DNA of 5,476 nucleotides. It comes from Gammaproteobacteria bacterium. GTDB lineage: Bacteria > Pseudomonadota > Gammaproteobacteria > DSM-26407. The position numbers and the translations under genes were made by a program. Below the pieces are notes generated by a model. It was not told the DNA's origin, searched no databases, and worked only from the letters and a program-made list of their open reading frames with translations. Position 1 is the first letter of the stretch; every line of letters starts with the position of its first letter. Location: positions 1 to 5,476 of the forward strand of contig JAQVKR010000211.1 of the NCBI GenBank assembly GCA_028694565.1, written 5' to 3'. Positions 1-5,476 of the stretch are shown piece by piece.

Positions 1-1
1 G

Positions 2-532
2 CACATCACCTCCCTAGCCGACGACTACTACCATTTCGACCCGGCCCACCACCGGCTCAAGGGCGAGCGCCTCGGACGTGTCTACCGCCTCGGCGATCCC
101 ATCCGGGTGCAGGTGGCGCGGGTGAACCTCGATGATCGCAAGATCGACTTCGAGCCCCTTTCCACCCCGCCCACCGGGGCCCGCCGGGGTCCGGGCAAGC
201 CCGGCGGTGAAGGGGGGGAGGGCGGTTCCGGCGCGGAGAAGGGCCGGCGCTCCGGCCGCGGCCGGCGGGGCAAGCGCGCCGGGGAGGCCGCGCAGGCGGA
301 GTCCGCCGGGCCGGGGACGGAGGCCGTCGAGGCGGGCGCCGCGCCGGCCGAGCCGAAGAAGAAATCCCGATCCGGCCGCAGCCGGCGCCGGCGCGGGGGG
401 GGCGAGGCGAAGTCGGAGCCCGTCGCACCGAAGGCCGAATCCGCCCCGCCGGAGGCGGAGCCCGCCACGCCGAAGAAGAAATCGAGATCCGGTCGCAGCC
501 GGCGCCGGTCCTCCTCCTCGAAGCAGCGCTGA
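2..532 (+). CDS. rnr: Ribonuclease R, C-terminal part (5' end outside window)
   Basis: RNase R is a cytoplasmic processive 3'-5' exoribonuclease of the RNB (RNase II) family that degrades structured RNA, rRNA fragments and mRNA. Only the last 176 codons are here; the catalytic RNB domain is upstream of the window. Visible residues 1-53 are the end of the C-terminal S1 RNA-binding domain, with the RNase R-typical strings DDYYHFD (7-13), GERLGRVYRLGD (21-32) and VNLDDRKIDFEPL (41-53). Residues 54-176 form a low-complexity tail rich in Gly, Arg, Lys, Ser, Pro and Glu. Long basic tails are usual in this protein and are linked in E. coli to helicase activity, ribosome association and turnover of the enzyme. 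The tail here has repeated RSGR(S/G)RR blocks. The frame stays open through runs of seven and eight G, with the same motif in the same frame on both sides, so the frame is right. The stop is TGA at 530-532, and rlmB starts 6 nt later, indicating a shared transcript. Confidence 0.93.
   Translation, partial: HITSLADDYYHFDPAHHRLKGERLGRVYRLGDPIRVQVARVNLDDRKIDFEPLSTPPTGARRGPGKPGGEGGEGGSGAEKGRRSGRGRRGKRAGEAAQAESAGPGTEAVEAGAAPAEPKKKSRSGRSRRRRGGGEAKSEPVAPKAESAPPEAEPATPKKKSRSGRSRRRSSSSKQR
353..508 (+). repeat. Repeated basic motif in the RNase R tail
   Basis: Two 39-nt copies at 353-391 and 470-508 both encode PKKKSRSGRSRRR. They differ at only a few bases and lie exactly 117 nt (39 codons) apart. 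A third, degenerate block encoding RSGRGRR lies at 248-268, with its serine codon 120 nt before that of the first full copy. The period of about 39-40 codons suggests the tail grew by tandem duplication of a basic block plus an acidic/proline spacer. RNA or ribosome binding is the likely role of such clusters, but that is inference. Confidence 0.8.
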
Positions 533-538
533 TCCGCC

Positions 539-1378
539 ATGGCGAGGGCCAACGAGCACCGGCGCCCCGCCCGCGGGCGGGGCCGTGACCCGTCTCGATC
601 GGAGGGACGCGCCGTCCCGGCCGGCGAGGCGCTGGTCTATGGCCTGCACGCGGTCGCGGCGCTGCTGGAACGCGCCCGGGACCGCGTGCACGAAGTGATC
701 CTCCAGGAGGGCCGGGGGGATGCCCGCATCCAGGCGCTGCTGGAGCGGGCCACGGCGGCCGGGGTGGCCGTGACTAGGCGGCCCCGCCAGGAGCTGGACG
801 AGGCCTGGCCGGAGTGGAACCACCAGGGGGCGCTGGCGCGCTGCCGGGAGTCCGCCCCCCTGGGCGAGCAGGATCTGGCGGAGCTTCTGCAGCGGGTGGA
901 GCAGCCCCTGCTGCTGGTGCTCGACGGGGTCCAGGATCCCCACAACCTGGGCGCCTGCCTGCGCACCGCCGACGCCGCCGGCGTGACCGCCGTGGTGGCT
1001 CCCCGCGACAAGGCCGCGGGGCTGACGCCCGTGGTGCGCAAGGTGGCCTGCGGGGCCGCCGAGACGGTGCCCTTCGTCACCGTCACCAACCTGGCCCGCA
1101 CCCTGCGCGGCCTGCGGGAGGCGGGTCTGTGGGTGGTGGGCACGGCCGGCGAGGCGGAGCGCGACATCCACCATGCCGATCTCACCGGCCCCCTGGTCCT
1201 GATCCTGGGGGCGGAGGGCAAGGGACTGCGCCGCCTCACCCGCGAGCACTGCGACTTCCTGGTCTCCATCCCCCTGCGCGGCACCGTCAGCAGCCTCAAC
1301 GTCTCCGTGGCGACCGGCATCTGCCTGTTCGAGGCCCTGCGCCAGCGGGACGCGAAGTCGCTGGAGGGGCAGGGCTGA
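539..1378 (+). CDS. rlmB: 23S rRNA (guanosine-2251-2'-O)-methyltransferase RlmB
   Basis: This cytoplasmic SPOUT (TrmH/SpoU) enzyme transfers a methyl group from S-adenosylmethionine to the 2'-OH of G2251 in the peptidyl-transferase P loop of 23S rRNA. The 279-residue product has an N-terminal substrate-binding domain from about residue 33 (VYGLHAVAALLERA, then HQGALA at 95-100). The SPOUT domain runs from about 125 to 270. Motif 1 is DGVQDPHNLGACLRTADAAG (129-148) with the conserved Asn136. Motif 2 is LILGAEGKGLRRL (221-233). Motif 3 is VSSLNVSVATGICLFEALRQ (250-269) with the SLN core. All expected family residues are present, so it should be active. The start ATG follows the rnr stop by 6 nt without a recognisable Shine-Dalgarno sequence, which fits translational coupling. 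The first ~31 residues are an Arg-rich extension absent from E. coli RlmB (243 aa, which starts close to YGIHAV); no good in-frame ATG or GTG start lies closer to the domain. The stop is TGA. Position after rnr supports the RlmB call over other TrmH-family enzymes. Confidence 0.95.
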   Translation: MARANEHRRPARGRGRDPSRSEGRAVPAGEALVYGLHAVAALLERARDRVHEVILQEGRGDARIQALLERATAAGVAVTRRPRQELDEAWPEWNHQGALARCRESAPLGEQDLAELLQRVEQPLLLVLDGVQDPHNLGACLRTADAAGVTAVVAPRDKAAGLTPVVRKVACGAAETVPFVTVTNLARTLRGLREAGLWVVGTAGEAERDIHHADLTGPLVLILGAEGKGLRRLTREHCDFLVSIPLRGTVSSLNVSVATGICLFEALRQRDAKSLEGQG

Positions 1379-1401
1379 GGGGTGTGATGGCGGGGTCAGT
1401 G

Positions 1402-1423
1402 GCCGGTTGCCGGCATTCGGCAA
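1402..1423 (+). other. Two overlapping, mutually exclusive small hairpins after rlmB
   Basis: GCCGG (1402-1406) pairs with CCGGC (1410-1414) around a 3-nt loop. Alternatively TTGCCG (1407-1412) pairs with CGGCAA (1418-1423) around a 5-nt loop; the two cannot form together. They lie 24 nt after the rlmB stop, where a terminator would be expected. No T-run follows (next bases gcgggtag), so this is not a canonical intrinsic terminator. It may be a weak 3'-end stabilising structure or simply GC-rich chance pairing. Confidence 0.35.
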
Positions 1424-1428
1424 GCGGG

Positions 1429-1457
1429 TAGACCTTCGCACCCCTGATAGGGTAAAT
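1429..1457 (+). promoter_or_regulatory. Weak sigma70-like promoter candidate for the SpvB/RHS gene
   Basis: TAGACC (1429-1434, 4 of 6 matches to TTGACA) lies 17 nt before GTAAAT (1452-1457, 3 of 6 matches to TATAAT). It falls in the only AT-richer pocket of the intergenic region, about 100 nt upstream of the chosen start codon. The matches are poor and this is offered only as the best candidate. Read-through from rlmB is the alternative. Confidence 0.2.
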
Positions 1458-1494
1458 GAAACGGGTCATCGGGGCGTGCGCCGGCGCGCATGGC

Positions 1495-1512
1495 GGGAAC
1501 TGGAGTGTTCCC
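1495..1512 (+). promoter_or_regulatory. Perfect 6-6-6 inverted repeat (possible operator or hairpin)
   Basis: GGGAAC (1495-1500) and GTTCCC (1507-1512) are exact reverse complements separated by six bases. The dyad is downstream of the promoter candidate and 47 nt before the start codon at 1559. It could be a repressor half-site pair or an RNA stem in the leader. No known operator consensus is matched. It is one of several dyads in this 180-nt gap. Confidence 0.3.
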
Positions 1513-1516
1513 TGCG

Positions 1517-1539
1517 ACCCCATACCATCGATTTGGGGT
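1517..1539 (+). promoter_or_regulatory. Leader hairpin just upstream of the Shine-Dalgarno site
   Basis: ACCCCA (1517-1522) pairs with TGGGGT (1534-1539) around an 11-nt loop that contains the palindrome ATCGAT (1527-1532). A G-T wobble can extend the stem by one pair. The stem ends 7 nt before the AGGGA of the ribosome binding site, so it could influence ribosome access, but it does not cover the site. Function is unproven. Confidence 0.3.
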
Positions 1540-1546
1540 TCATCTC

Positions 1547-1551
1547 AGGGA
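1547..1551 (+). promoter_or_regulatory. Shine-Dalgarno AGGGA deciding the start of the SpvB/RHS gene
   Basis: AGGGA lies 7 nt before the ATG at 1559, ideal spacing. The frame is open further up to an ATG at 1490, but that codon has no good Shine-Dalgarno sequence and its 23 extra residues (including GVHLRDEN) overlap the dyads of the leader. The ATG at 1559 is therefore chosen, which places a recognisable export signal near the N terminus. Confidence 0.7.
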
Positions 1552-1558
1552 CGAGAAC

Positions 1559-1708
1559 ATGCTTCACCTCCGTTTCGGATCCGCGTCCGCCGCCGCCCGC
1601 CGCTTTTTTGCCTCCGCTTCCCCGCACCGCCCGGCACCAACGCCGCGGGCCTTGGCCCTATGGTTCGTTCTTCCGCTGCTGCAGGCCCTCGCGGGGGTGG
1701 CCCATGCC
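1559..1708 (+). other. Sec-type signal peptide with a long N-region
   Basis: Residues 1-30 are basic and polar (Arg at 5, 14, 15, 24 and 30). Residues 31-47 form the hydrophobic core ALALWFVLPLLQALAGV, and AHA (48-50) is a standard signal peptidase I site before DAVGATQG. The protein is therefore expected in the periplasm or beyond. At 50 residues it is longer than usual. An RR pair at 14-15 is followed by FF, but it lies too far from the core and lacks the Tat consensus. A TTG at 1652 could give a short form, but with no positive N-region. Confidence 0.75.
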
Positions 1709-4700
1709 GATGCCGTCGGCGCGACGCAGGGCGCCTTCGCGGTGGATGAGCAGGGAACCGCCACCTACTCCATTCCGCTCCAGCTCCCGCCGGGCACGGC
1801 CGGCATGCAGCCCGAACTCTCCCTCAGCTACAGCGGCCGTTCCGGGAACGGGCTGCTCGGCGTCGGCTGGTCCCTGGGAGGGCTGTCCACCATCCACCGC
1901 TGCGCGGCCACCATCGCCCAGGATGGCTTCGCCGACGGGGTGGACCTGGAACGGGACCGTTTCTGCCTGGACGGCCAGCGGCTGATCGCCGTTGCCGGCG
2001 AATATGGCCTGGACGGCGCCGAGTACCGGACCGAGATCGACAGCCAGGTGAAGGTGGTCTCCTACGGACAGGCGGGTGGCGGGCCGGCCTGGTTCCGCGT
2101 CTGGACGAAATCCGGCCAGATCATGGACTACGGCAACAGTGCCGACAGCGTTGTAGCCGTTGATCCAACTGGTGACGTGCTGACCTGGTCGGTGAGCCGT
2201 ATCAGCGACACGGTCGGCAACTACTTCTCCTTCACCTATCACAACGACGCGTCGAGCGGGGAGCATCATCCACTCCGGATCGACTACACCGGAAACGACC
2301 CGGCCGGCGTGCCGCCCTACGCCCAGGTGCTCTTCAACTACGAGGCACGCAGCGACACGACATTCGGCTATGCGCTTGGCCATCGCCGCGAGCAGAACGT
2401 TCGTCTCGCGTCGGTGCAGATGCGGGTGGATGGGGACCTGGCGCGGGAATACCGGCTTTCCTACGAGCAGGGTGGGACCACCGGGCGTTCGCGCATCCAG
2501 TCCGTCCGCGAATGCGGCATGGAGGGCGGCTGCCTGCCCGCGCTGGAGTTCACTTGGCAGGAGGGCCAGAAGGGCTTCATCGAGGAGCCCGCCTGGGGCG
2601 TCGACGACCCGGATTTCAATTTCAGCTACAAGGAAAATCCCGATGTGGGCTTCAGGGCCCTCGACCTGAACGGCGACGGCCTGATCGATTTCCTTCGCGC
2701 CCGTGCCAAGGGGGACGAACGCTCCCATGCCGCCTTCATCAACACGGGCAATGGCTTCACGCGGGATGATTCCTGGTCCCTGGCGGCATTTCCGGAAGCC
2801 CATTTCGTCCAGGGAGGCTATGACGATTCCGGCATGCGGGTGGTTGATCTCAACAGTGACGGGTTGCCCGACCTGTTGCGTGCCTCACTTGGATTTCTGA
2901 CATTCGTTGACTATCACAGGGCCTACCTCAACACGGGACAGGGCTTCATCGAGGACGAGTCCTGGGAGGTGCCGGACAGAGATATAGACTTCGTCTATGG
3001 AACGGATGATGCGGGCACAAGGATTGTCGACCTGAATAGCGATGGTTTGCCCGACCTGTTCTCTGCATTTCAGAGTGGCAATGCACAGAAGCATGCATCT
3101 TACCTCAACACCGGTTCCGGTTTCGTCAGGCAGGATGACTGGACGGTACCCAACCAGGATGCGCATTTCGCCTATCCCTCCAACACGGACGAAGGCGCGC
3201 GGCTCGTCGATCTGAACGGGGACCAGCTTCCAGACATCCTGAAGTTGCGCCGCTGGAATGGGGGCAGCATCCGGCTCGGCTTCCTGAACACCGGAGAGCA
3301 TTTCGATCGCAACGACGAGTGGCTGCCGGCCGATGCCGGGTTCTCCTTCTCCTACAAGTCCGATTGGGACGGCGCCGAGAGCGTGGACCTGAACGGCGAC
3401 GGCCTGGCCGACCTGCTTCAGATCAAGGTCCTGGAGACGGGCGTGCGCGTGAGCCGGGCCTACATCAACACCGGCACGGGGTACGTGGAGGACGCGGGCT
3501 GGCATATCGCCGACGAGCAGATCAAGTTCCAGCATAAGATCAAGGACCGCGGCCTGCGGCTTGCCGACCTGAACGGGGACGGTCTGGCGGACCTCCTGGC
3601 CGCCTATCGCGACGGCACCCAGGTGGTGCGGGCCGCCTACATCAACACCGGGCGGGGCTTCGTGCGGGATGATGACTGGAACTTCCCCGGAACCATCACC
3701 TACGACAACCAGTCCGACGACGTCTTCGCAATCAAGGACGCCGGCTACCCGCGCGGACTCCAGATCCTCGATATTAACGGCGATGGCCTGGCGGATCTGC
3801 TGCGGGCCCACAGCTACGAGTACGGCAGCCGCCACACCGCCTTCATCAACCGGGGTCCGGTCCCGGATCTCCTGCGCGGCGTCCGGGACGCCCTGGGCGC
3901 GGAGACCGCTCTCACCTACAGCTCCCTGACCGACAAGGGGATCTATACCAAGGGCGCGGGCGCGGTCTTCCCCCAGCAGGACTTCCAGGCCCCCCTCCCG
4001 GTGGTGAGCGCCGTGGAGAGCTCCGACGGCGCCGGGGGAACCTACCGGCTCGAATACCGCTACGCCGGGGCGCGGGTTCATCTCCAGGGGCGCGGGTTCC
4101 TCGGCTTCGAGCGCGTGGAGTCCACCGACTCCCGGACCGGTCACCAGACAATCACCGGCTACCGGCAGGATTTCCCCTATGCCGGCCTGGCCAGCTGGAC
4201 CGAGCAGCGGCTTGCCGACGGCACCCTGGTGCAGCGGGTGGAGAGCACCTACGACGCCCTGTCGAGCGCCAACGGTGCGGTCCGGTTCCCTTATGCCGCC
4301 GCCACCGTCGAGCGGAGCTACGAGCTGACCGGCGCACTGACCACCCAGGTGACCACCCAGTCGGCCTACGACGGGTTCGGGAACCCCACCCAGATCGTGG
4401 TGACCACCGAAGGGGGCGGAGAGGTCTTCGTCAAGGAGACGGTCAATACCTATGACAACGATCCGGCGCTGTGGCACCTGGGGCGGCTGCGGCGGGCGGT
4501 CGTCACCCACCGCGGCGCGGACGGCGACGTCCAGGTGCGGACCTCCGCCTTCGAGTACGCGCCGGTCACCGGGCTGTTGACCCGGGAGGTGATCGAGCCC
4601 GACTCCCCCACCGCCTGGCAGGCGACCGACTACGAATACGACGCCTTCGGCAACAAGGTGCGCGCCACCCTCAGCGGGCCGGACCTGGAGAGCCGCGTCA

Positions 4701-5350
4701 CCACCACGGGCTACGACGCCCGGGGGCGGTTCGCCACGACCACGGCCAACGCCCTCGGCCACAGCGAGACCCGCGTCCATCATCCCGCCTTCGGCGGCGT
4801 GCAGAGCCTCACCGGACCCAACGGCCTCACCACCACCTGGACCTATGACGAGTTCGGGCGGCAGGTGCTCGAGCAGCGGGCCGACGGCACCGTGACCGAG
4901 AAGCAGTTCGAGTGGTGCGACGCGGCCGCCGGCTGCATGGCCGGCGCGGTCTACCGGGTCACGACCCTGAACACCGGCAACGCGCCCAACACGCTCTACT
5001 ATGACATCCTGGGGCGCGAGATCCGCAAGGAGGGCCGCGGCTTCGACGGCACCCCTGTCTACCAGGACACCGTCTACAACGCGATCGGCCAGGTGGCCCG
5101 GGCCTCCCTGCCCTACGCCGTGGGAGAGGCCGCCCACTGGGTGGAGACCGCCTACGACGCACTCGGGCGGGAGACCGCCATCACCCAGCCCGGTCCCGGC
5201 GGCAGTGCCTCGGTCACCGAAACCCACTATGACGGCCTCTCCACCACGGTCGTCGATCCCCTCGGCCGCCAGAAGGCCTCCACCCGCAATGCGCTCGGCA
5301 AGGTTGTCCACGTCCAGGAGGAGGAGGGCGCCTGGCTGACCCACGGCTAG
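1559..5350 (+). CDS. Secreted SpvB / VCBS-repeat / TcdB-middle / RHS-repeat protein, ended by an in-frame amber codon
   Basis: As read, this is a 1263-residue protein. In order: signal peptide (1-50). SpvB-like N-terminal domain (about 51-345), with GAFAVDEQGTATYSIPL, YSGRSGNGLLGVGWSLGG (91-108) and the Cys pair ECGMEGGC (Cys319, Cys325). Seven VCBS/FG-GAP-like repeats with D-x-N-x-D-G-x-x-D loops starting at 369, 430, 491, 551, 610, 670 and 738. A TcdB-toxin-middle-like region (about 766-930) with LLRGVRDALGAETALTYSS and RQDFPYAG. Then YD/RHS repeats with YD-type motifs at 937, 1027, 1052, 1096, 1148, 1199 and 1224, broken by a second Cys pair (1120, 1126). This layout is that of the SpvB/Tc-toxin B-component/RHS superfamily, whose beta-propeller and RHS shell enclose a C-terminal toxin. 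Such proteins are usually considerably longer, and neither the RHS core end nor the toxin tip is in the window. The TAG at 5348-5350 replaces a conserved YD tyrosine and the same frame continues, so the gene is probably broken or misread here. Substrate and target are unknown. Confidence 0.88.
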   Translation: MLHLRFGSASAAARRFFASASPHRPAPTPRALALWFVLPLLQALAGVAHADAVGATQGAFAVDEQGTATYSIPLQLPPGTAGMQPELSLSYSGRSGNGLLGVGWSLGGLSTIHRCAATIAQDGFADGVDLERDRFCLDGQRLIAVAGEYGLDGAEYRTEIDSQVKVVSYGQAGGGPAWFRVWTKSGQIMDYGNSADSVVAVDPTGDVLTWSVSRISDTVGNYFSFTYHNDASSGEHHPLRIDYTGNDPAGVPPYAQVLFNYEARSDTTFGYALGHRREQNVRLASVQMRVDGDLAREYRLSYEQGGTTGRSRIQSVRECGMEGGCLPALEFTWQEGQKGFIEEPAWGVDDPDFNFSYKENPDVGFRALDLNGDGLIDFLRARAKGDERSHAAFINTGNGFTRDDSWSLAAFPEAHFVQGGYDDSGMRVVDLNSDGLPDLLRASLGFLTFVDYHRAYLNTGQGFIEDESWEVPDRDIDFVYGTDDAGTRIVDLNSDGLPDLFSAFQSGNAQKHASYLNTGSGFVRQDDWTVPNQDAHFAYPSNTDEGARLVDLNGDQLPDILKLRRWNGGSIRLGFLNTGEHFDRNDEWLPADAGFSFSYKSDWDGAESVDLNGDGLADLLQIKVLETGVRVSRAYINTGTGYVEDAGWHIADEQIKFQHKIKDRGLRLADLNGDGLADLLAAYRDGTQVVRAAYINTGRGFVRDDDWNFPGTITYDNQSDDVFAIKDAGYPRGLQILDINGDGLADLLRAHSYEYGSRHTAFINRGPVPDLLRGVRDALGAETALTYSSLTDKGIYTKGAGAVFPQQDFQAPLPVVSAVESSDGAGGTYRLEYRYAGARVHLQGRGFLGFERVESTDSRTGHQTITGYRQDFPYAGLASWTEQRLADGTLVQRVESTYDALSSANGAVRFPYAAATVERSYELTGALTTQVTTQSAYDGFGNPTQIVVTTEGGGEVFVKETVNTYDNDPALWHLGRLRRAVVTHRGADGDVQVRTSAFEYAPVTGLLTREVIEPDSPTAWQATDYEYDAFGNKVRATLSGPDLESRVTTTGYDARGRFATTTANALGHSETRVHHPAFGGVQSLTGPNGLTTTWTYDEFGRQVLEQRADGTVTEKQFEWCDAAAGCMAGAVYRVTTLNTGNAPNTLYYDILGREIRKEGRGFDGTPVYQDTVYNAIGQVARASLPYAVGEAAHWVETAYDALGRETAITQPGPGGSASVTETHYDGLSTTVVDPLGRQKASTRNALGKVVHVQEEEGAWLTHG
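2600..3853 (+). repeat. Seven tandem VCBS/FG-GAP-like repeats of about 60 codons
   Basis: The D-x-N loops begin at 2663, 2846, 3029, 3209, 3386, 3566 and 3770, with steps of 183, 183, 180, 177, 180 and 204 nt. Each unit has the calcium-type loop DLNGDGLxDLL, then a strand ending in (A/S/G)(Y/F)(I/L)NTGxGF, and then an acidic turn with a Trp (RDDSW, EDESW, RQDDW, RNDEW, EDAGW, RDDDW). The seventh is truncated after AFINRG. Loops are DLNGDGLID, DLNSDGLPD twice, DLNGDQLPD, DLNGDGLAD twice and DINGDGLAD. In this family such repeats form blades of a beta-propeller, and seven would make one closed propeller (inference). Confidence 0.85.
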
Positions 5351-5476
5351 GACGCCGCGGGCAACCTGGTCCGCACCGACGCCGGCGGCGTCGTCACCAC
5401 CATGGCCTACGACATCCGCGGCCGCAAGGTGACCATGGACGATCCGGACATGGGCCACTGGGAGTACCGCTACAAC
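4367..5476 (+). repeat. YD (RHS) repeat region, continuing past the window end
   Basis: Degenerate YDxxG(R/N) units start at 4367 (YDGFGNPTQ), 4637 (YDAFGNKV), 4712 (YDARGRF), 4844 (YDEFGRQV), 5000 (YDILGREI), 5075 (YNAIGQV), 5153 (YDALGRE), 5228 (YDGLSTT), a degenerate RNALGKV at 5285, the amber-containing unit at 5348 (stop, then DAAGNLVRTD) and 5408 (YDIRGRKV). The last three starts are 21 and 20 codons apart, the usual YD-repeat register. In RHS proteins these repeats build the beta-strand spiral of the toxin-holding shell. Confidence 0.85.
5351..5476 (+). pseudogene. In-frame continuation of the RHS gene beyond the amber codon (3' end outside window)
   Basis: The 42 codons after the TAG are fully open in the same frame and encode DAAGNLVRTDAGGVVTT, MAYDIRGRKVTMDDPDMG and HWEYRYN, all typical RHS core sequence. 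There is no frameshift and no change in base composition, so this is the separated remainder of the same gene. An ATG lies in frame at 5402 (after caccaccatgg context) but no ribosome binding site precedes it, so independent translation is unlikely. Whether it is expressed depends on read-through or on the TAG being an error. Confidence 0.75.

Noticed and set aside
1402..1423. Intrinsic terminator of the rnr-rlmB transcript
   Set aside because: Stems of 5-6 bp are present but no T-run follows. Termination may be Rho-dependent or absent; I list it only as a hairpin.
14..1441. Open frame of 475 codons on the minus strand
   Set aside because: It is antisense to rnr and rlmB, both of which are certain. 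The translation is repetitive Arg/Gly/Leu/Pro sequence without domains.
1559..1708. Twin-arginine (Tat) signal
   Set aside because: RRFF at residues 14-17 lacks the SRRxFLK pattern and is separated from the hydrophobic core by about 14 polar and Pro-rich residues.
1407..1985. Open frame of 192 codons on the plus strand across the intergenic gap
   Set aside because: It overlaps the signal peptide and SpvB domain in another frame, has no ribosome binding site at its ATG, and is rich in Arg and Pro as shadow frames are in GC-rich DNA.
5348..5350. Genetic code with TAG reassigned to an amino acid
   Set aside because: One TAG in one gene is not evidence of reassignment. The other two genes end in TGA, so usage cannot be judged, and a single nonsense change or base error is far simpler.
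2885..5458. Open frame of 857 codons on the minus strand
   Set aside because: It lies wholly antisense to the SpvB/RHS gene. Its translation is a low-complexity Gly/Val/Ala/Leu/Asp sequence with no recognisable domain, as expected from the reverse complement of GC-rich codons.
1..5476. CRISPR array, tRNA, rRNA, insertion sequence or att site
   Set aside because: I saw no regularly spaced short identical repeats with unique spacers, no cloverleaf, no transposase and no terminal inverted repeats. The repeats present are coding and degenerate.

Overview
The window is GC-rich (roughly 70% by eye, with one dip to about 53%). It looks like a bacterial chromosome from a high-GC gammaproteobacterium. 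The evidence is the gene order, with the 3' end of rnr (RNase R) followed 6 nt later by rlmB, which is a standard gammaproteobacterial pair, together with the sequence of both products. I cannot name a genus; a Chromatiales/Ectothiorhodospiraceae-like or Xanthomonadales-like organism is a guess from composition only.

Layout, all on the + strand. Positions 2-532 hold the last S1 domain of RNase R and a long Arg/Lys/Gly-rich tail with repeated basic motifs. Positions 539-1378 hold a complete rlmB (23S rRNA Gm2251 methyltransferase) with all three SPOUT motifs. Positions 1379-1558 are a 180-nt intergenic region with several short inverted repeats, a weak promoter-like pair and a good Shine-Dalgarno site. 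From 1559 to the window end runs one long reading frame for a secreted, SpvB/TcdB/RHS-type giant protein: signal peptide, SpvB-like N-terminal domain, seven VCBS/FG-GAP-like repeats of about 60 residues, a TcdB-toxin-middle-like segment, then YD (RHS) repeats.

The most notable point is that this frame is interrupted at 5348-5350 by a TAG codon. It stands exactly where the YD repeat requires its conserved tyrosine, and a clean YD-repeat frame continues without a shift to the end of the window. The simplest reading is a one-base TAC/TAT to TAG nonsense change (or base-call error) in a gene whose C-terminal part lies outside the window. It is therefore either a recent pseudogene, a read-through gene, or an assembly/consensus error.

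Functionally the window has two unrelated parts. One is an RNA-metabolism pair (RNA degradation and rRNA methylation). The other is an accessory surface or secreted polymorphic-toxin-like protein next to it, with its own apparent start signals. The known families account for all the large features. I see no clearly new system, but the amber codon and the repeat architecture merit checking.
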